A stretch of DNA of 64,000 nucleotides from Orbilia blumenaviensis (Eukaryota; Ascomycota; Orbiliomycetes; Orbiliales; Orbiliaceae), in NCBI GenBank assembly GCA_036872755.1, contig JAVHNS010000013.1, forward strand, positions 310,001 through 374,000. Reading direction: 5' to 3'. The position numbers and the translations under genes were made by a program. The notes under the pieces were generated by a model that ran no database searches, was not told the origin of the DNA, and saw nothing but the letters and a program-made list of their open reading frames with translations. Positions 12,874-23,931 of this stretch are shown piece after piece. Within the stretch, counting starts at the first letter, position 1, and every line of letters begins with the position of its first letter.

Positions 12874-15230
12874 CTAAACCTCGCCATTTTCATGCCTCCA
12901 TGCAGGAGGCACAACCTCTCTTACATCGTCAAAGAATCCCTTTGTTACATTTGGATGCGAACAGAACCCAACAAGATTCGATGGAAGAGTCCAATTCTTT
13001 ACGATATCTGATCGGGAGAAAAATGACATCATCAAGCCGGCTTCAGCATGCCAAACGTTGTGGCCTTGAATTGGAAGTTAGCCATCCCATTTCGGTAAGG
13101 ATGTCCAGGAACAAAACTCACAGTGAAATGCCCACATTCCGGGGTTGTCGGTAACAAATCTTATAAGAACATACCCATACGCCTCTAATCCGTAGGTTAA
13201 TTATTAGAATAAACCCGAAACAACTATGGCTAGTATTTATGTATCTTAACATAGTGGAACTCACCGATGGTAACCGTGTCTCTGCGCAAACGCCGTTCTC
13301 GAGAAATTGCCGAATAGTCTGAAGCATTAAAATAGCCATTCCCCTGCGCCATAACCCAAAACTTATGGCCGTGCAAATGCATAGGATGGTTCCTATGCTA
13401 ATTTAGCTCAAATTTAACCCCTCAAACAGATTTTAGTTCCTCGTACCCGTCATCGTAGTTATCAATAAGGAGATCAACTACTTTAATTCCATCAACTTTC
13501 AAAACCATTCCCTTGTCGATGTTAAAAATATTTTTCATGATTTCGTCCGAATCAACGTCCCCTAGTCCCAAACTCTCCCTAACCGGAAATGTCACTCTAT
13601 TCAATGCCGGATTCGTTAAATTCCGTTTCCACGACGAGCCGTTGAAAAACCCTCGACTTAATGAATAATTTCCTATCTGGAAGTTGCTTCGGAGATAAAA
13701 TAAATGGTCGGGTTCCGGTGCAACCAGGGAATCGACAGGTTCAAGCTTTCCATCTAAATCCTGGCATACAACCGCAATTTCGCGATCCCAAGGGGTTGTC
13801 GTTGGGAGTAACTGCCCTGTTTTGGTGGCTGTGGGTGACGGCGAGCCTGCCTTTGATTCGATGTGAGTGTATTGGACGATGGCCCTAACTTCAGGTTGGG
13901 CGATGGCATCTGGATCGGAAAAGCAATGATTAATCATCCTCGCTCTCAGCCAGAATTCCGAAGCATCAGTTGAGTTGGCGTGAACAATCGCGCTGTACCT
14001 CTGCGCAACATTTATATTGAGCTTGTGGTATGAATTAGGGATTAATGCTGTTCCATCGGCCTCGATTACTTCCATGGTATGGCCATCAATGCCCATCTCG
14101 AACTCTGCAAAGGCGCCGACATTGATAAACCTAAGACGATGAGATAAACCGCTTGCTAGGTTGACCTCGGCAAGCCTACTATCCGTACTGTTACAAGTAT
14201 ACTTTTTGTCGACTTTCGAGCAGTCTTGTCTAGAAACAACAAATAAGTGTTGGAAGTTGCGATGTGGTGTACCCTCGGCGCACGAGTGTAGATGTAACCA
14301 GAACAAAACTTACATATTCCTCCCGTTTATTAAAGCACCGTCTGGAATCGGTTCTGCATTTTCAGCATCGGGCGCTAGATACTCGTAGAGTTTGTTTCTA
14401 CTGAGATCATGATAATGGTCATGCAGCATGACAACCTGGTCGGTCTTATATCTGTCTCGACCAGGTTCCTTGGGTGAATGAATTACGAGCGGGCCAAACA
14501 GGCCATCGGTATACTGTGTCGAAAAGTGTGAATGATACCAATACGTCCCATATTGCCCTTCCGTTTTGATCTCATACGTAAAACTCTCTCCTGGGGGGAT
14601 AGGGCATTGGGTCACACCCGTAGTGCCATCCATCCAGTTACTCCCGTTATGAAACAAACCATGCCAATGAAAAGCCGTCGCATTCACCGCCAGATTGTTG
14701 ATATTTACCTTTATAGTATCCCCTTCATTGCATTCTATTAACGGACCCGGAAATTGGCTGTTTATAAGAATCATGGGCCTCATAACTCCATCCGGGTTCG
14801 CGTCAACATCGGTAATTGTCCAGTTATATTCCTTCACTTTTGGCTGAATCCGTATTCGAGTCCAATCCGGCGGCGATAACACATATTCGGAGGGATCTCG
14901 CATAAAACCTTGGTTTTTTGCGATTCTGTTTGAAGTGGATACCGGTCCTGGTACGGTCCAATTCCCATGATGGGGTATGCGGTCAAAAAATCGGAATTTT
15001 GGCGCATATCGAGAGGCACCGTCGAGTTTTGTAAGAAGCGCCCCGATCGTTATCGTCAAGATGCTAGCCGACAACAGCACTACAATTGACCGGAAAAGCG
15101 CCTTCCGTTTCAGCATCATTTCCTTCATCTCTATCCCCTCCACGGCCCCTTTCCCGTCATCGATTTCAAATGCCTCCACATCGCTGTGTTGTGAAGTGTT
15201 GGAGGCCTTTAATGTCTGCCGCATGGCCAT
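12874..15230 (-). CDS. Membrane-anchored multicopper oxidase (laccase type)
   Basis: Multicopper oxidase of 693 residues that would oxidise phenols or metal ions with reduction of O2 to water. Five exons: 15230-14314, 14229-13447, 13392-13265, 13184-13122 and 13064-12874; introns 84, 54, 80 and 57 nt. The N-terminus is cytosol-like and acidic, then a single membrane helix (about residues 46-67) with no signal cleavage, giving a type II anchor. Copper motifs in order: HWHG (H188), WYHSH (H233), HPMHLHGH (from H569) and HCHNVWH (C631). Ten residues after the Cys is Leu641, the laccase-type axial position, followed by Met642. The last three exons are easily missed, yet they carry the type-1 copper site. 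A TATA-like element lies about 100 nt upstream. Confidence 0.9.
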
Positions 15231-15329
15231 TTGCGCGTGGTAGTCGCGACTCGACTTAAGACATGCGTTTCCAGGCGAGAATTAACCCAAGAGGCTACGT
15301 CTTTTGAGAGAAAATATGAATTTGAGTAG

Positions 15330-15338
15330 CTTTATATA
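15330..15338 (-). promoter_or_regulatory. Possible TATA element of the multicopper oxidase
   Basis: On the minus strand this reads TATATAAAG, about 100 nt upstream of the start codon at 15230, a plausible core promoter distance. Based on sequence only. Confidence 0.35.
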
Positions 15339-16331
15339 TGACGGTCGGCTAGGCCAGCGGGCGCAGCTGTGACGTGAATTTGATATCGATCCGGAAGAGG
15401 TTGCCGACTAATCGTGAAGACAGATGTCAGCTTACAACATGCAGCACCTCAAAAAGCTGACTCTTCCGCCACGCGCATCCTATACGTATCGAGTCTGGCA
15501 TCGGATTCGAGGGCCACTCGTTGATCCGATGAAGGAAAGGGAAGCTCAGAGTTAAAGGTTTCGGGTGGGATCATATTCGGCGGCACATGCCATGCGGTTT
15601 AGAAATGTTCAAAATGCTTGATTTGACGACTTCTAATTTCAACACGCCGCCAACATACCCCTGTTATTGTCCCCGGAACGTCGGTGCCTTGGCCGACCTT
15701 CCCCTTCCAGGCAATGAGGAGGTCCAGAACCAATCATTTAGTCGACTCGACCCCGTGCAACGGACCCTGTGATACTTTTGTTGAAGAAAAGCTTGTCATT
15801 CGGTTGATGCAGTCGCCCCCGGCTTGGCCTCGATATCGCAACTCCAGCTTGATCTAGAATCGAATGTGCCATCGTCGAACCCAATCTGTAAGTCTTCATA
15901 TTAATTATTGCGTCCATGGATTTCGTTCTCGCATAAGGAAACTTTTCAAGCTTTGTCCCAAACAAGAGGTTAGAAGCGTATTCCATGCATACAACTAACA
16001 AGGATTCCCATAGCGGACAAGGTGGCGCCCCCAACTTTGACAGATATCGCACGAATATCGAGTCTCCGGAGAAGGAACCTAGGTTACACATCACGTTGGA
16101 AAAGGAAGGAGCTTGGTTTTCACATCATGAAAGTCCTCACGTAATGATGCTTTCAGCTTCATTTCGAAGATACTTGCATACCGGGGGTCGGCAAGGGGAG
16201 GCGAAGAATATAATATTTTATATTCAGGTTGCCGTTCTAGCCGTGGGGTTCGCAATCTTGGTGTCGAGCCTCGGACTAATATTTGGGGTCAAGAAATCAA
16301 ATTTTTGGCTTTATACTTATACACACGAGAT

Positions 16332-16339
<8 letters not shown>

Positions 16340-16366
<27 letters not shown>

Positions 16367-16367
16367 T
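16340..16367. repeat. Poly-T tract
   Basis: Run of about 27-28 T, roughly 70 nt upstream of the acid phosphatase start; probably in its promoter or 5' UTR. Confidence 0.85.
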
Positions 16368-16433
16368 GATGTTTAAATTCTTTTGTGGATTTCATTTGGC
16401 TCTTGCTCCATATTCAAAAATTCAACAGATAAA

Positions 16434-17947
16434 ATGTTAACGAGCATCCTTCTTCTTAGCCACTTAGCCCCTCTTGTTACAGCAGCAGATTACACACTTT
16501 CCCCTGTCAGCTATGTCCAAGGGAAAGCATTCAATCGTTTTATAACGATATGGCTGGAAAACACCGACTACAATAAGGCCGCTGGTGACCCCAATATCAA
16601 TTTTTTCGCACAGAGAGGCATAACATTGAACAACTACTTCGCCGTTACCCATCCAAGCGAGCCAAATTATGTTGCAGCAGTATGTAAAGCTTCTTGATCT
16701 TCCCACTAACTGGTATATACCCTCTACAATAAAGCAAACCATATCCTAATCTTTCATTTTTTACGATTAGGTATCTGGAGATTACTATGGCATTAACAAC
16801 GATGCCAACAACATCATCCCAGCGAATGTATCTACTATTGTAGACTTGCTTGAGGAAAAGGGAATTAGTTGGGGAGAGTACCAAGAGTACATGCCGTACA
16901 CTGGTTTCACGGGTACATCGTACAAAGAAGAGAAAACTCGTAAGAATAGATATGTCAAAAAACATAAGTATGTAGACAACATAAACTTTTCAAGCTCGTT
17001 CATTCTAATGACCTTCGGCAACAGTCCTCTTATAATGCATGCATCAGTCGCCGATTTCCCAGATCGCCGTGCCTGCATCAAGAATTTCACACTTTTCTAT
17101 GAGGACCTCAAGGCCAACAAACTCCCTCAATGGGTACAGTCCGCCCGCCCTTTGTGCTTTGAAAATAAACAACAGCGCCTAACTCAGAAATACAGCTTTT
17201 CATTACTCCCGATCAACAAAACAATGGACATGAGTATGAGACTTCTTACTCCTAATTTCCGAAGGAATGTGGACTAAGCATAACTTTTATTATAGTACCT
17301 CTGTGACCTATGCCGGGAAGTGGCTTCGTGGTTTCCTTGAACCACTACTCGACGACCCTCACTTCATCAACAACACTCTCGTTCTTGTCACTTTTGACGA
17401 AAATGATACTTATTCAAAACAGAACAGGGTTTTCAGTATCCTGTTAGGCGATGCTGTCCCAAAGAACTTAGTTGGCTCTTCGGACAAGGGATTCTACAGT
17501 GAGTTGCGACTTAAAACCTGGACGTAGCAACCTAATTACTCACGATACCTAACCTTGTTGATAGATCACTATAGCGAACTCTCAACTGTTCAAGCGAACT
17601 GGGGACTCAAGTCACTCGGCCGTTATGATGTCGGTGCCAATGTTTTTGACTTGGTAGCGCAGAAGACAGGCGATTCTCTGCGCAATCTCGACGTCAAAAC
17701 GGTCTACCTCAATGAGAGCTACCCGGGAATCTTCCATAGTCGTAAATACGCCCCCCTCCCTGCACCAGATACTGAAGCATCTTTTGCTGGAAGGACTGTT
17801 CTCGAGAGCATTAAGAATACCTGGGGCAAGTTCCAAAGCAAGAGCGTATACAAGGGTGCGCCCTTGTCGATACCATCTTTGCGAAATCCGCCTATCTATC
17901 CCCGAGAGCTATTCTCGCGATTGAGGAAGAGAACAACTGGTAACTAG
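16434..17947 (+). CDS. Secreted acid phosphatase (PhoA type, phosphoesterase family)
   Basis: Secreted acid phosphatase releasing phosphate from organic esters, of the fungal PhoA type in the phosphoesterase (PF04185) fold. Six exons: 16434-16679, 16771-16967, 17025-17133, 17196-17233, 17296-17498 and 17565-17947; 1176 nt, 391 residues, all in frame. A signal peptide is at residues 1-17 (LTSILLLSHLAPLVTA). Family motifs: WLENTDYNKAAGDPN, THPSEPNYVAAVSGDYYG (joined across intron 1), KHNPLIM (intron 2), FITPDQQNNGHDT (introns 3 and 4, with the conserved GHDT) and VTFDEN. Exon 4 is only 38 nt. The family is commonly induced by phosphate starvation; no such element was identified here. Confidence 0.92.
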
Positions 17948-19090
17948 AAAGCATGATTGTCTTGTTCTCTGTTTGGTATTTCATATTTACGTCTTAGATT
18001 AATAGCATGTCACCGTCATAATACAACACCAGAATCAATCAAAAGAGCCATAGTTAGATCTATATATCTGGGACTAAATTGCTAAAATCGCACCATCTGC
18101 CAAAAACGAGCATATCTTGCCCCATACACAGAAACTTTCGGATTTCTTCCATGCCAGTGTGAGTTAGCCGCGGTAGAAACAGGTGCATATCTATACCCTG
18201 CAATCACCGCGCTATATGTAGTGCATCGTATTCCGAGCTGTGGATCCATGGGGCATATCACGACAGAACCAGGCCACACACGGCTATATGGAACTTGCCG
18301 CCTTGATTGTACCTATAAACAGCACTCGCGGTGTCCCGAATTATTATATGACAAATATATTAAGTATGTTGGGATATGGTGGGCCCCACGTTTAGCTAAG
18401 CTATGTATGCAAGACACCAACTCAAGGCTGCTAGCTCCCGAGCTTCATGTGCCAAGTACGGGGAGCCGGAATCGGGTCCATGGCCCACACCTGCATTAAG
18501 CTGTAAAACTTTCTGCCGATTCAAGAGCCGCAGAGCTGTCCGAAACTAAAGCATATCCGATAGGATTGATCAATCGTAAGGATTAGCTGGCTTATGAATG
18601 CTTTCAAGGTTCAACAGAAAACCTGCTGACAAAGGTTCCAGGAGAGCTGGTTTTGACGGGGTTATGGGCAACGTTTATGCAAAGTCGATATCTGGCGAGA
18701 CAAGGGTACTATCATCTATGAGTTTATTGACATTTATATTTTTTTCCAAACGGCGGAATATTTTGGACTAAAAGTGTGCATGATACTAATCAGGCAGTAT
18801 AACGAGCGCCTTACAATGTGCAACAAGAATGAGAAATATATTGGGTTCGTAAATCGTGATATACATAAGCGATTAAGAAGTGTATGGGTGACGAAAGAGA
18901 TAAATTCCCGCCGTCTAGACAAGTGGTACATAAGCACTGTGGCTATAAAAAACCCAATAGGTACCTATTTCGCTCCAAATGAAAATAAGCCCCCAACTCT
19001 CCACGGCGCATTTATTCACAGCCGAGGTCTGGGCATGTGGAAATCCATAACTTCAAAACTCCAAACCAGAAACAAGACGCATATACTGAA
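17948..19090. other. Convergent intergenic region, no gene seen
   Basis: AT-rich DNA between the 3' ends of the acid phosphatase and the Ecm33-like gene. Short frames only. Confidence 0.6.
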
Positions 19091-20638
19091 TCAAATCTGC
19101 TCCGGCGGCTTCACGCTGAGTGCCTCATGTTCAGGCATCCGCTTTGGTACAGGTTGCTCCAGCTCTGCCAAAGGTATGCTTCCCTCCAACTCCGGCCCCA
19201 CAGTCTTTTGACCCTCCAACTCCGATCTCATAGTATTTTGGCCCTCCAGTTCTGCAGTTCTTCTAGTACCCGTCTTGCCTTTATGTGTACCCCCTTCCCC
19301 GTCCTCTAACTCTGGGATCTTTGGTGGTTCTGTCCTATTCCATGGCAGAGTATGTGTATATCCCTTTTTCCTAAAACAAACAAATAGCACCGACATTCCT
19401 GCGCCAACTGCAGCGATAACTCCGACTGAAACACCAGCAATGGCACCCCCCGATAAGGGCTTCTTATCCCCTCCAGTCCCCATATTATCCTCAGGAGAAG
19501 TATCGAACGTATTTCCATTGCAAGTAATATTTGTCGCCCAGCCTCCTTTCGTGAACATATTCTGTTCCAAAAGCCGTGTACAGTCCAGCGCAGGGCTATT
19601 AATCCAGAATGTCGAATCTTGATCTCCAGCGCGGAATTGCGGTAAATCCACATTTGAAAAGAATCCATCGACAACAACCCCATCTCCCACGGTCGCCAAC
19701 CTAGGGAACCCAGCTAGGCTAGTCCATGTCTCAGATCCGTTAATCCGTAGATAGGACATAATCCATTCAAGTCTTGGGAAAGATACATCGGTTAGATTTG
19801 AGCTCGCTATAATCTCCAATGATGCTTTAGGCGGGTCGTTTGAAAGCCTCTCCCGCCCGATGCTAAGAAGGTTCGGTAACTCCAAAGTCTTTAGGTCCCT
19901 AGATCTAATCTCCACCGTAGTTTCCACAGATGTTAAATTCGGTAGGTTGATATGTTCAACGTAGGTGCCCATGTGTATATACCCCGCGGACTGAAGATTT
20001 CGTAAAGTAACGGTTGTGTTTGGTGCATTATCTCGAATCACGAAGATACCTGTAATATCCTGGATTGGGAGGTTGATATCGTTCATATTCGGGTTTTCGA
20101 TGATTTGGACGGATTCAATTTTGCGATAGATGATGTCCCCAAGGGATTCAATCGCTGTATCCCACACTACCAACTGTATCGCCGTATCATCTCCGAGTGA
20201 ATCTATCTGAGAACTAAATTCCAATTTTCTAAGTCTCGGAAGGTACTCAAATCGAAGAGAACCGACGTTCGCAAGGCTGGGCATGTATAACCGGGTCAAA
20301 TTTAAGGCGCCATTTAAATGCATAATACCACCAACAAACGAGAGTTCAGGCGCCTCGAGTCGCTGGATTTTGGCGCCATATGGTATCCTCAAAGCTCCTC
20401 GGATTGTTTGGATTCCTTTTATTGTGGCGTTGACAATGTCCCGGCCGAAGTCGAGGCTTCCGGTTAGGGTAACGCAATCGGAGAGGGCATCGAGGTCTTC
20501 TTGCGAGTTAACTGTTCGGATTTCAGCTGTACATGCTGTCGATTGAGAATATACACTTGCGATGCCGGTAACTATTGTGAGTAAATAGATCAAGAAGGGT
20601 TGAGGTACCCTGCGAGTCTTGAATGGGTTTAGAAGCAT
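19091..20638 (-). CDS. Ecm33-like / receptor L-domain cell-surface protein with repeat tail
   Basis: Single-exon protein of 515 residues. Hydrophobic signal at about 14-31, then an extracellular region of leucine-rich L-domain repeats with many N-glycosylation sites, like Ecm33/Sps2 cell-wall organisation proteins. A Gly/Ala/Val membrane helix (about residues 396-420, GGAIAGVSVGVIAAVGAGMSVLFV) replaces the GPI signal of classical Ecm33, and a cytosolic basic stop (RKKG) follows. The tail ends in about four imperfect ten-residue ELEGQ-type repeats (about 459-500). It is therefore a type I membrane relative, perhaps a sensor or wall anchor; the exact role is unknown. Confidence 0.8.
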   Translation of the reverse strand: MLLNPFKTRRVPQPFLIYLLTIVTGIASVYSQSTACTAEIRTVNSQEDLDALSDCVTLTGSLDFGRDIVNATIKGIQTIRGALRIPYGAKIQRLEAPELSFVGGIMHLNGALNLTRLYMPSLANVGSLRFEYLPRLRKLEFSSQIDSLGDDTAIQLVVWDTAIESLGDIIYRKIESVQIIENPNMNDINLPIQDITGIFVIRDNAPNTTVTLRNLQSAGYIHMGTYVEHINLPNLTSVETTVEIRSRDLKTLELPNLLSIGRERLSNDPPKASLEIIASSNLTDVSFPRLEWIMSYLRINGSETWTSLAGFPRLATVGDGVVVDGFFSNVDLPQFRAGDQDSTFWINSPALDCTRLLEQNMFTKGGWATNITCNGNTFDTSPEDNMGTGGDKKPLSGGAIAGVSVGVIAAVGAGMSVLFVCFRKKGYTHTLPWNRTEPPKIPELEDGEGGTHKGKTGTRRTAELEGQNTMRSELEGQKTVGPELEGSIPLAELEQPVPKRMPEHEALSVKPPEQI

Positions 20639-21426
20639 TGTTGGGCTTTTACTCGCGTGCCACCATCCAGAGATTCTGTATTTGTGGACACATTCGCTTT
20701 CAATCCAGTTAGGGTTTAATAAGAGAAAAATAAAATCAAAAAATTAGTAGCTCTCGGAATATTATATTTTATTCGAATGCGCGGGAGGAAACAAATAAGA
20801 ATATATATGCACACGGGCAGAACCAAATATCACCATATCTCAAATCATGAATCAGGCCATGCTTCAAGCGGATCCGACCCCTGCAACCCCGTGCTCGATT
20901 CTTGCGGCTCAAGAGGTCAAGTTTAAGATGCGACAGTCGAATCGTATTTAGAACCCTGCGTCAACTGCCGAATTCCAGGGAATGAAGCAAAGTGGAAAGG
21001 CAAATGCACATCTATTCGCCTAAACCCTACTAGCATGGGAAAGCCAAGGATATAGGCAGACGTTGAAATTCAGATAAATTAATAGGATGTTCCCATAATT
21101 ACAACGGTGCGGCTGTGTTTGTTAGCATCTGCCTGCGCCCAGCCACAAACAATGTTTTGTTTGGTCTGCAGCATGTGGACCATGGTAGCGAACTAGCGCC
21201 AAAAGCTTGATTGTCACGGGAGGGTGGGCAAAGATCAATATATGGGATGACCGTTGTTCCTAATATTATAATATTCGTTTCTTGCTGACTTCTCTGTTGC
21301 ATTGTTGGAAGTGCTGCACCTGTGGCTCCATTAAGCTTTTTGGTATCGAACCTAGCAGCCCGATTGTCACACAAAACGTGCCTACCATTGTTCCGGGACC
21401 ACGTTGTACTATGATTTATTATTAAA
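20639..21426. other. Intergenic region, no gene seen
   Basis: About 790 bases upstream of the Ecm33-like gene. A 91-codon frame at 21099-21374 (-) shows no motif and is not called. Confidence 0.55.
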
Positions 21427-22434
21427 CTAGAGAGTTTCCCCTGTCACCAGTCTGACGATCTCTTCCATCAGTTCCGCCACCAAATCCGGTCTCATATATT
21501 GGATAAAGTGCCCAGAATCACTGGCAATTAATCTACGCCCCTTGCGTCCCGTTGTAATCTTCACGAGGCCCTCATTGTACCTTCCCCAGGCTGGATTTGT
21601 ATACGCCATGGCTACCGCCCTAGTCATCCCTTTCATCCTCAGGCTCTCTTCAGCAAAGACGTCCCAATCGTGCCCTACAACAGTCACATAGGGCCCCGGG
21701 CCGCCATTTTCTTGCTTCCAACCGAGGAGTTTCGGTTCATAGCTATGGGGCAGGAGCGATGTGATATTTCCCCTCCAAAAGCCTTCTTTGTTTGTTACAC
21801 TTGGGTGGAACAGTTTTCCCATGCCCTCTCTCGCGGCGCGAATATCTTTAATTGTTACACCATCTGGTAGCGAATGTTCGTCAAAGCCAGGAGCATCCGG
21901 ATCGGGGTACAGATCGATAAAGTTTGTGTCTGTCATGTAAGAATCAAGGAGAACCAAACCAGCAACGGTGGCCGGGTAGGCTTGGCAGTAGTAACGGGCT
22001 AAAGGACAGCCGATGCTGTTGGCTACGAAGATCAATGGTGTTTCTAATAGGGGTCGTTTGTTATCTGCTGATATCCTTTCAATTAGGACGTGGAGGTCTT
22101 TCACGATTGAGATGATGTCGTGACGACACCCAGGTGGTAAATTTGGTTCTATCTCATCCTGCGGATCTGTATCTGTTGTTAAACCTTGTCCGTAGCGGTC
22201 GTAGGTTAGAATAGACGGGTGAGTCTTGTTTTGCGACAAGAAGCGGGTTATACAGGGCCACCAGTGGGACTGCGGGAGCCCAAGACCATTCAGAAAGACA
22301 ACCAGAATGTTTGTTGTGCCTTTCATGAGAGTACAGGATAGAGAGGCGGAAGGTTTATGGGGAAGGACAACAGACAATGGTTCCGCTCCGGGAGGGAGCG
22401 GCGGCTGCGGCAGATCCGACATTTGTGATTTCAT
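21427..22434 (-). CDS. Alpha/beta hydrolase
   Basis: Single-exon alpha/beta-hydrolase fold protein of 335 residues, no signal peptide. The first strand and oxyanion region read VVFLNGLGLPQSHWWP. The nucleophile elbow is VANSIG (Ser at about 139), a small-x-Ser-x-Gly variant of GxSxG. The acid is probably in VVGHDWD or nearby, and the catalytic His is in SGHFIQ near the C-terminus. It is unlike dedicated lipases; an esterase or haloperoxidase-like hydrolase is possible. It ends about 130 bases from the 3' end of pcc1, transcribed in the same direction. Confidence 0.85.
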   Translation of the reverse strand: MKSQMSDLPQPPLPPGAEPLSVVLPHKPSASLSCTLMKGTTNILVVFLNGLGLPQSHWWPCITRFLSQNKTHPSILTYDRYGQGLTTDTDPQDEIEPNLPPGCRHDIISIVKDLHVLIERISADNKRPLLETPLIFVANSIGCPLARYYCQAYPATVAGLVLLDSYMTDTNFIDLYPDPDAPGFDEHSLPDGVTIKDIRAAREGMGKLFHPSVTNKEGFWRGNITSLLPHSYEPKLLGWKQENGGPGPYVTVVGHDWDVFAEESLRMKGMTRAVAMAYTNPAWGRYNEGLVKITTGRKGRRLIASDSGHFIQYMRPDLVAELMEEIVRLVTGETL

Positions 22435-22567
22435 GCAGGTACGGAATAATATTTCATGCGGGTAGCCTCCTTGGTCAAGTTAAGGAGTGATCTGTTTATT
22501 TGTATGGACCGTGTTTGTTATTGTATTTGAATAGTAACGGGCAATGGCAGAAAGTAGTATTTGAATT

Positions 22568-23014
22568 CTATAGCTCTATAGACTCCTGAAGAGCGTCTTG
22601 GTCGAGTTCTTCACAGACTTCAAGAACAAGATTGAGGCTCTCCATACAGCCATTGACGGCCACACGGAGCATGCGGGCAGTGGAAGCCTTATAATTGATG
22701 ACGAGCACTTCGGCAGCGTCAGGAGCAACGGAAAAGGACCGCTGCACGAAAGGCGATAACTCCTTGTCGACAGACAGCGAGCGAGCGAGGATGTTCGCAA
22801 GACGTGGGGTCGGCAGCGGGACGTTGAGGACACTGTTTGTTTGTGTTTTGAATCACAGGTGGATATGGTTAATTAGTTATCCATACAGAACAAGGTTAGG
22901 TAACGGGAATGCAGGTGGGAGAAGCAGTGTTGGAAGAGTGGGAGGAGTGGGGTTGAGAGGAATGTGACGGATGGACCTGGCCTACAGAGAATGGGGGAAG
23001 TCACTATCGGCCAT
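22568..23014 (-). CDS. pcc1: KEOPS/EKC complex subunit Pcc1
   Basis: Small subunit of the KEOPS/EKC complex, which makes the universal t6A modification of tRNA and affects telomeres and transcription. Two exons: a 29-nt first exon (23014-22986, MADSDFPHS) and 22832-22568, split by a 153-nt intron (GTAGGC...AACAG), giving 97 residues. The second exon has the Pcc1 core: VLNVPLPTPRLANILARSL, SVDKEL, then INYKASTARMLRVAVNGCMESL, in which an Arg-rich ARMLRVAVN segment is diagnostic, and ends in an acidic EVCEELDQD helix. The gene is short enough to be missed. The longest frame here reads another phase and gives a meaningless Ser-rich peptide. Confidence 0.9.
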
Positions 23015-23931
23015 GGTCGAGGTTCCAAGCAACTGAGGTGGCACCGGAATGTTTGGCGCCTTGCGGAAGGGATTGGGATTGGAGGGTTGGGCTTGGTAGG
23101 CGGTGAGGTGGTGTGAGGTGGCGATGGGGTGCAGATGGGCAGAAGGGTCGTTGTCGTGGCGACCAGATTCCGCGTGGGCAATTGCCCTGTTTGGCCCCGC
23201 CCGTGCCAAGAGACGTACCTTGCAGGGTCCAGCTGGTCAACAAACAGCTGCTTCGAGGCACACAACAATAATAAACGGCCGGATGGGCCCTGTTGAGATG
23301 TGTACTTCAAAAAGAGGCGGTTCGGGCAGCTGACCGTGACACTGTCTACAATTAATATACACCATCTTCAGATTACTTCCTCACCGAGTAATTCTTATTT
23401 ACTTCTTTATCTCCCATCAACATCCGACAAACCTTATATACTTATACAATTACACTCAATTGTCTCCACCTTCTCTTCCTCTCTCTTCACTATCAACCCG
23501 CCATCTCAGATCATCATCTAAACAATCATCACATCATATATTATTTAATATATTCCATTTATCGATGGTGATGCGCAGATCTCCTGTTTTGGGCATTCGG
23601 AATACCACATCCTCAACAAGAACAGAAACATAAACATAAACATAAACAACACCAGCCACCCTATCTCTCTCTCTTATAGCCACCACTAGCACCACCACCA
23701 ATACCATTATCATCATAATCATCATCATCATCATCGCTGCCGTAGCATCATCCTCGGCCTCAACGTCATCTCCACCCTCACACTAATCCCTCCACCCCCC
23801 GCGACTGCTACGCGCAAGAATATACCGCCAAAATTCCCCGTTATACCTTTAAGCCGTACCGTGCGCATCACCACCACGACCAACAGGAAGAACAGGTAGA
23901 ACGCCAACAGCCACCAAAAGACCTCGGCAAA
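23015..23931. other. Divergent promoter region of pcc1 and cdc14
   Basis: About 900 bases between the two divergent starts. It contains CT-rich stretches and an ATC/ATA repeat and should hold both 5' UTRs. No gene seen. Confidence 0.6.
23702..23735. repeat. Microsatellite (ATC)n
   Basis: Imperfect run of ATC/ATA units ahead of the cdc14 start. It produces a Met-rich spurious frame on the minus strand. Confidence 0.75.

Larger units (their letters stand above)
15231..16433. other. Divergent promoter region, no gene seen
   Basis: Lies between the divergently transcribed multicopper oxidase and acid phosphatase, so it should hold both promoters. A frame at 15985-16440 (+) encodes one hydrophobic segment but runs through a poly-T tract and into the phosphatase start; I do not call it a gene. 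Confidence 0.5.

Noticed and set aside
12870..13154. Plus-strand 94-codon frame
   Set aside because: Antisense to the last exons of the multicopper oxidase that carry HPMHLHGH and HCHNVWH.
15985..16440. 151-codon plus-strand frame with one hydrophobic segment
   Set aside because: It runs through a poly-T tract (poly-Phe) and overlaps the acid phosphatase start; no motif.
22576..22833. 85-codon Ser/Leu-rich frame
   Set aside because: Wrong phase of pcc1 exon 2; the +1 phase gives a clear Pcc1 domain.
23534..23734. Met/Ile-rich 66-codon frame on the minus strand
   Set aside because: Product of an ATC/ATA microsatellite in the pcc1-cdc14 promoter.
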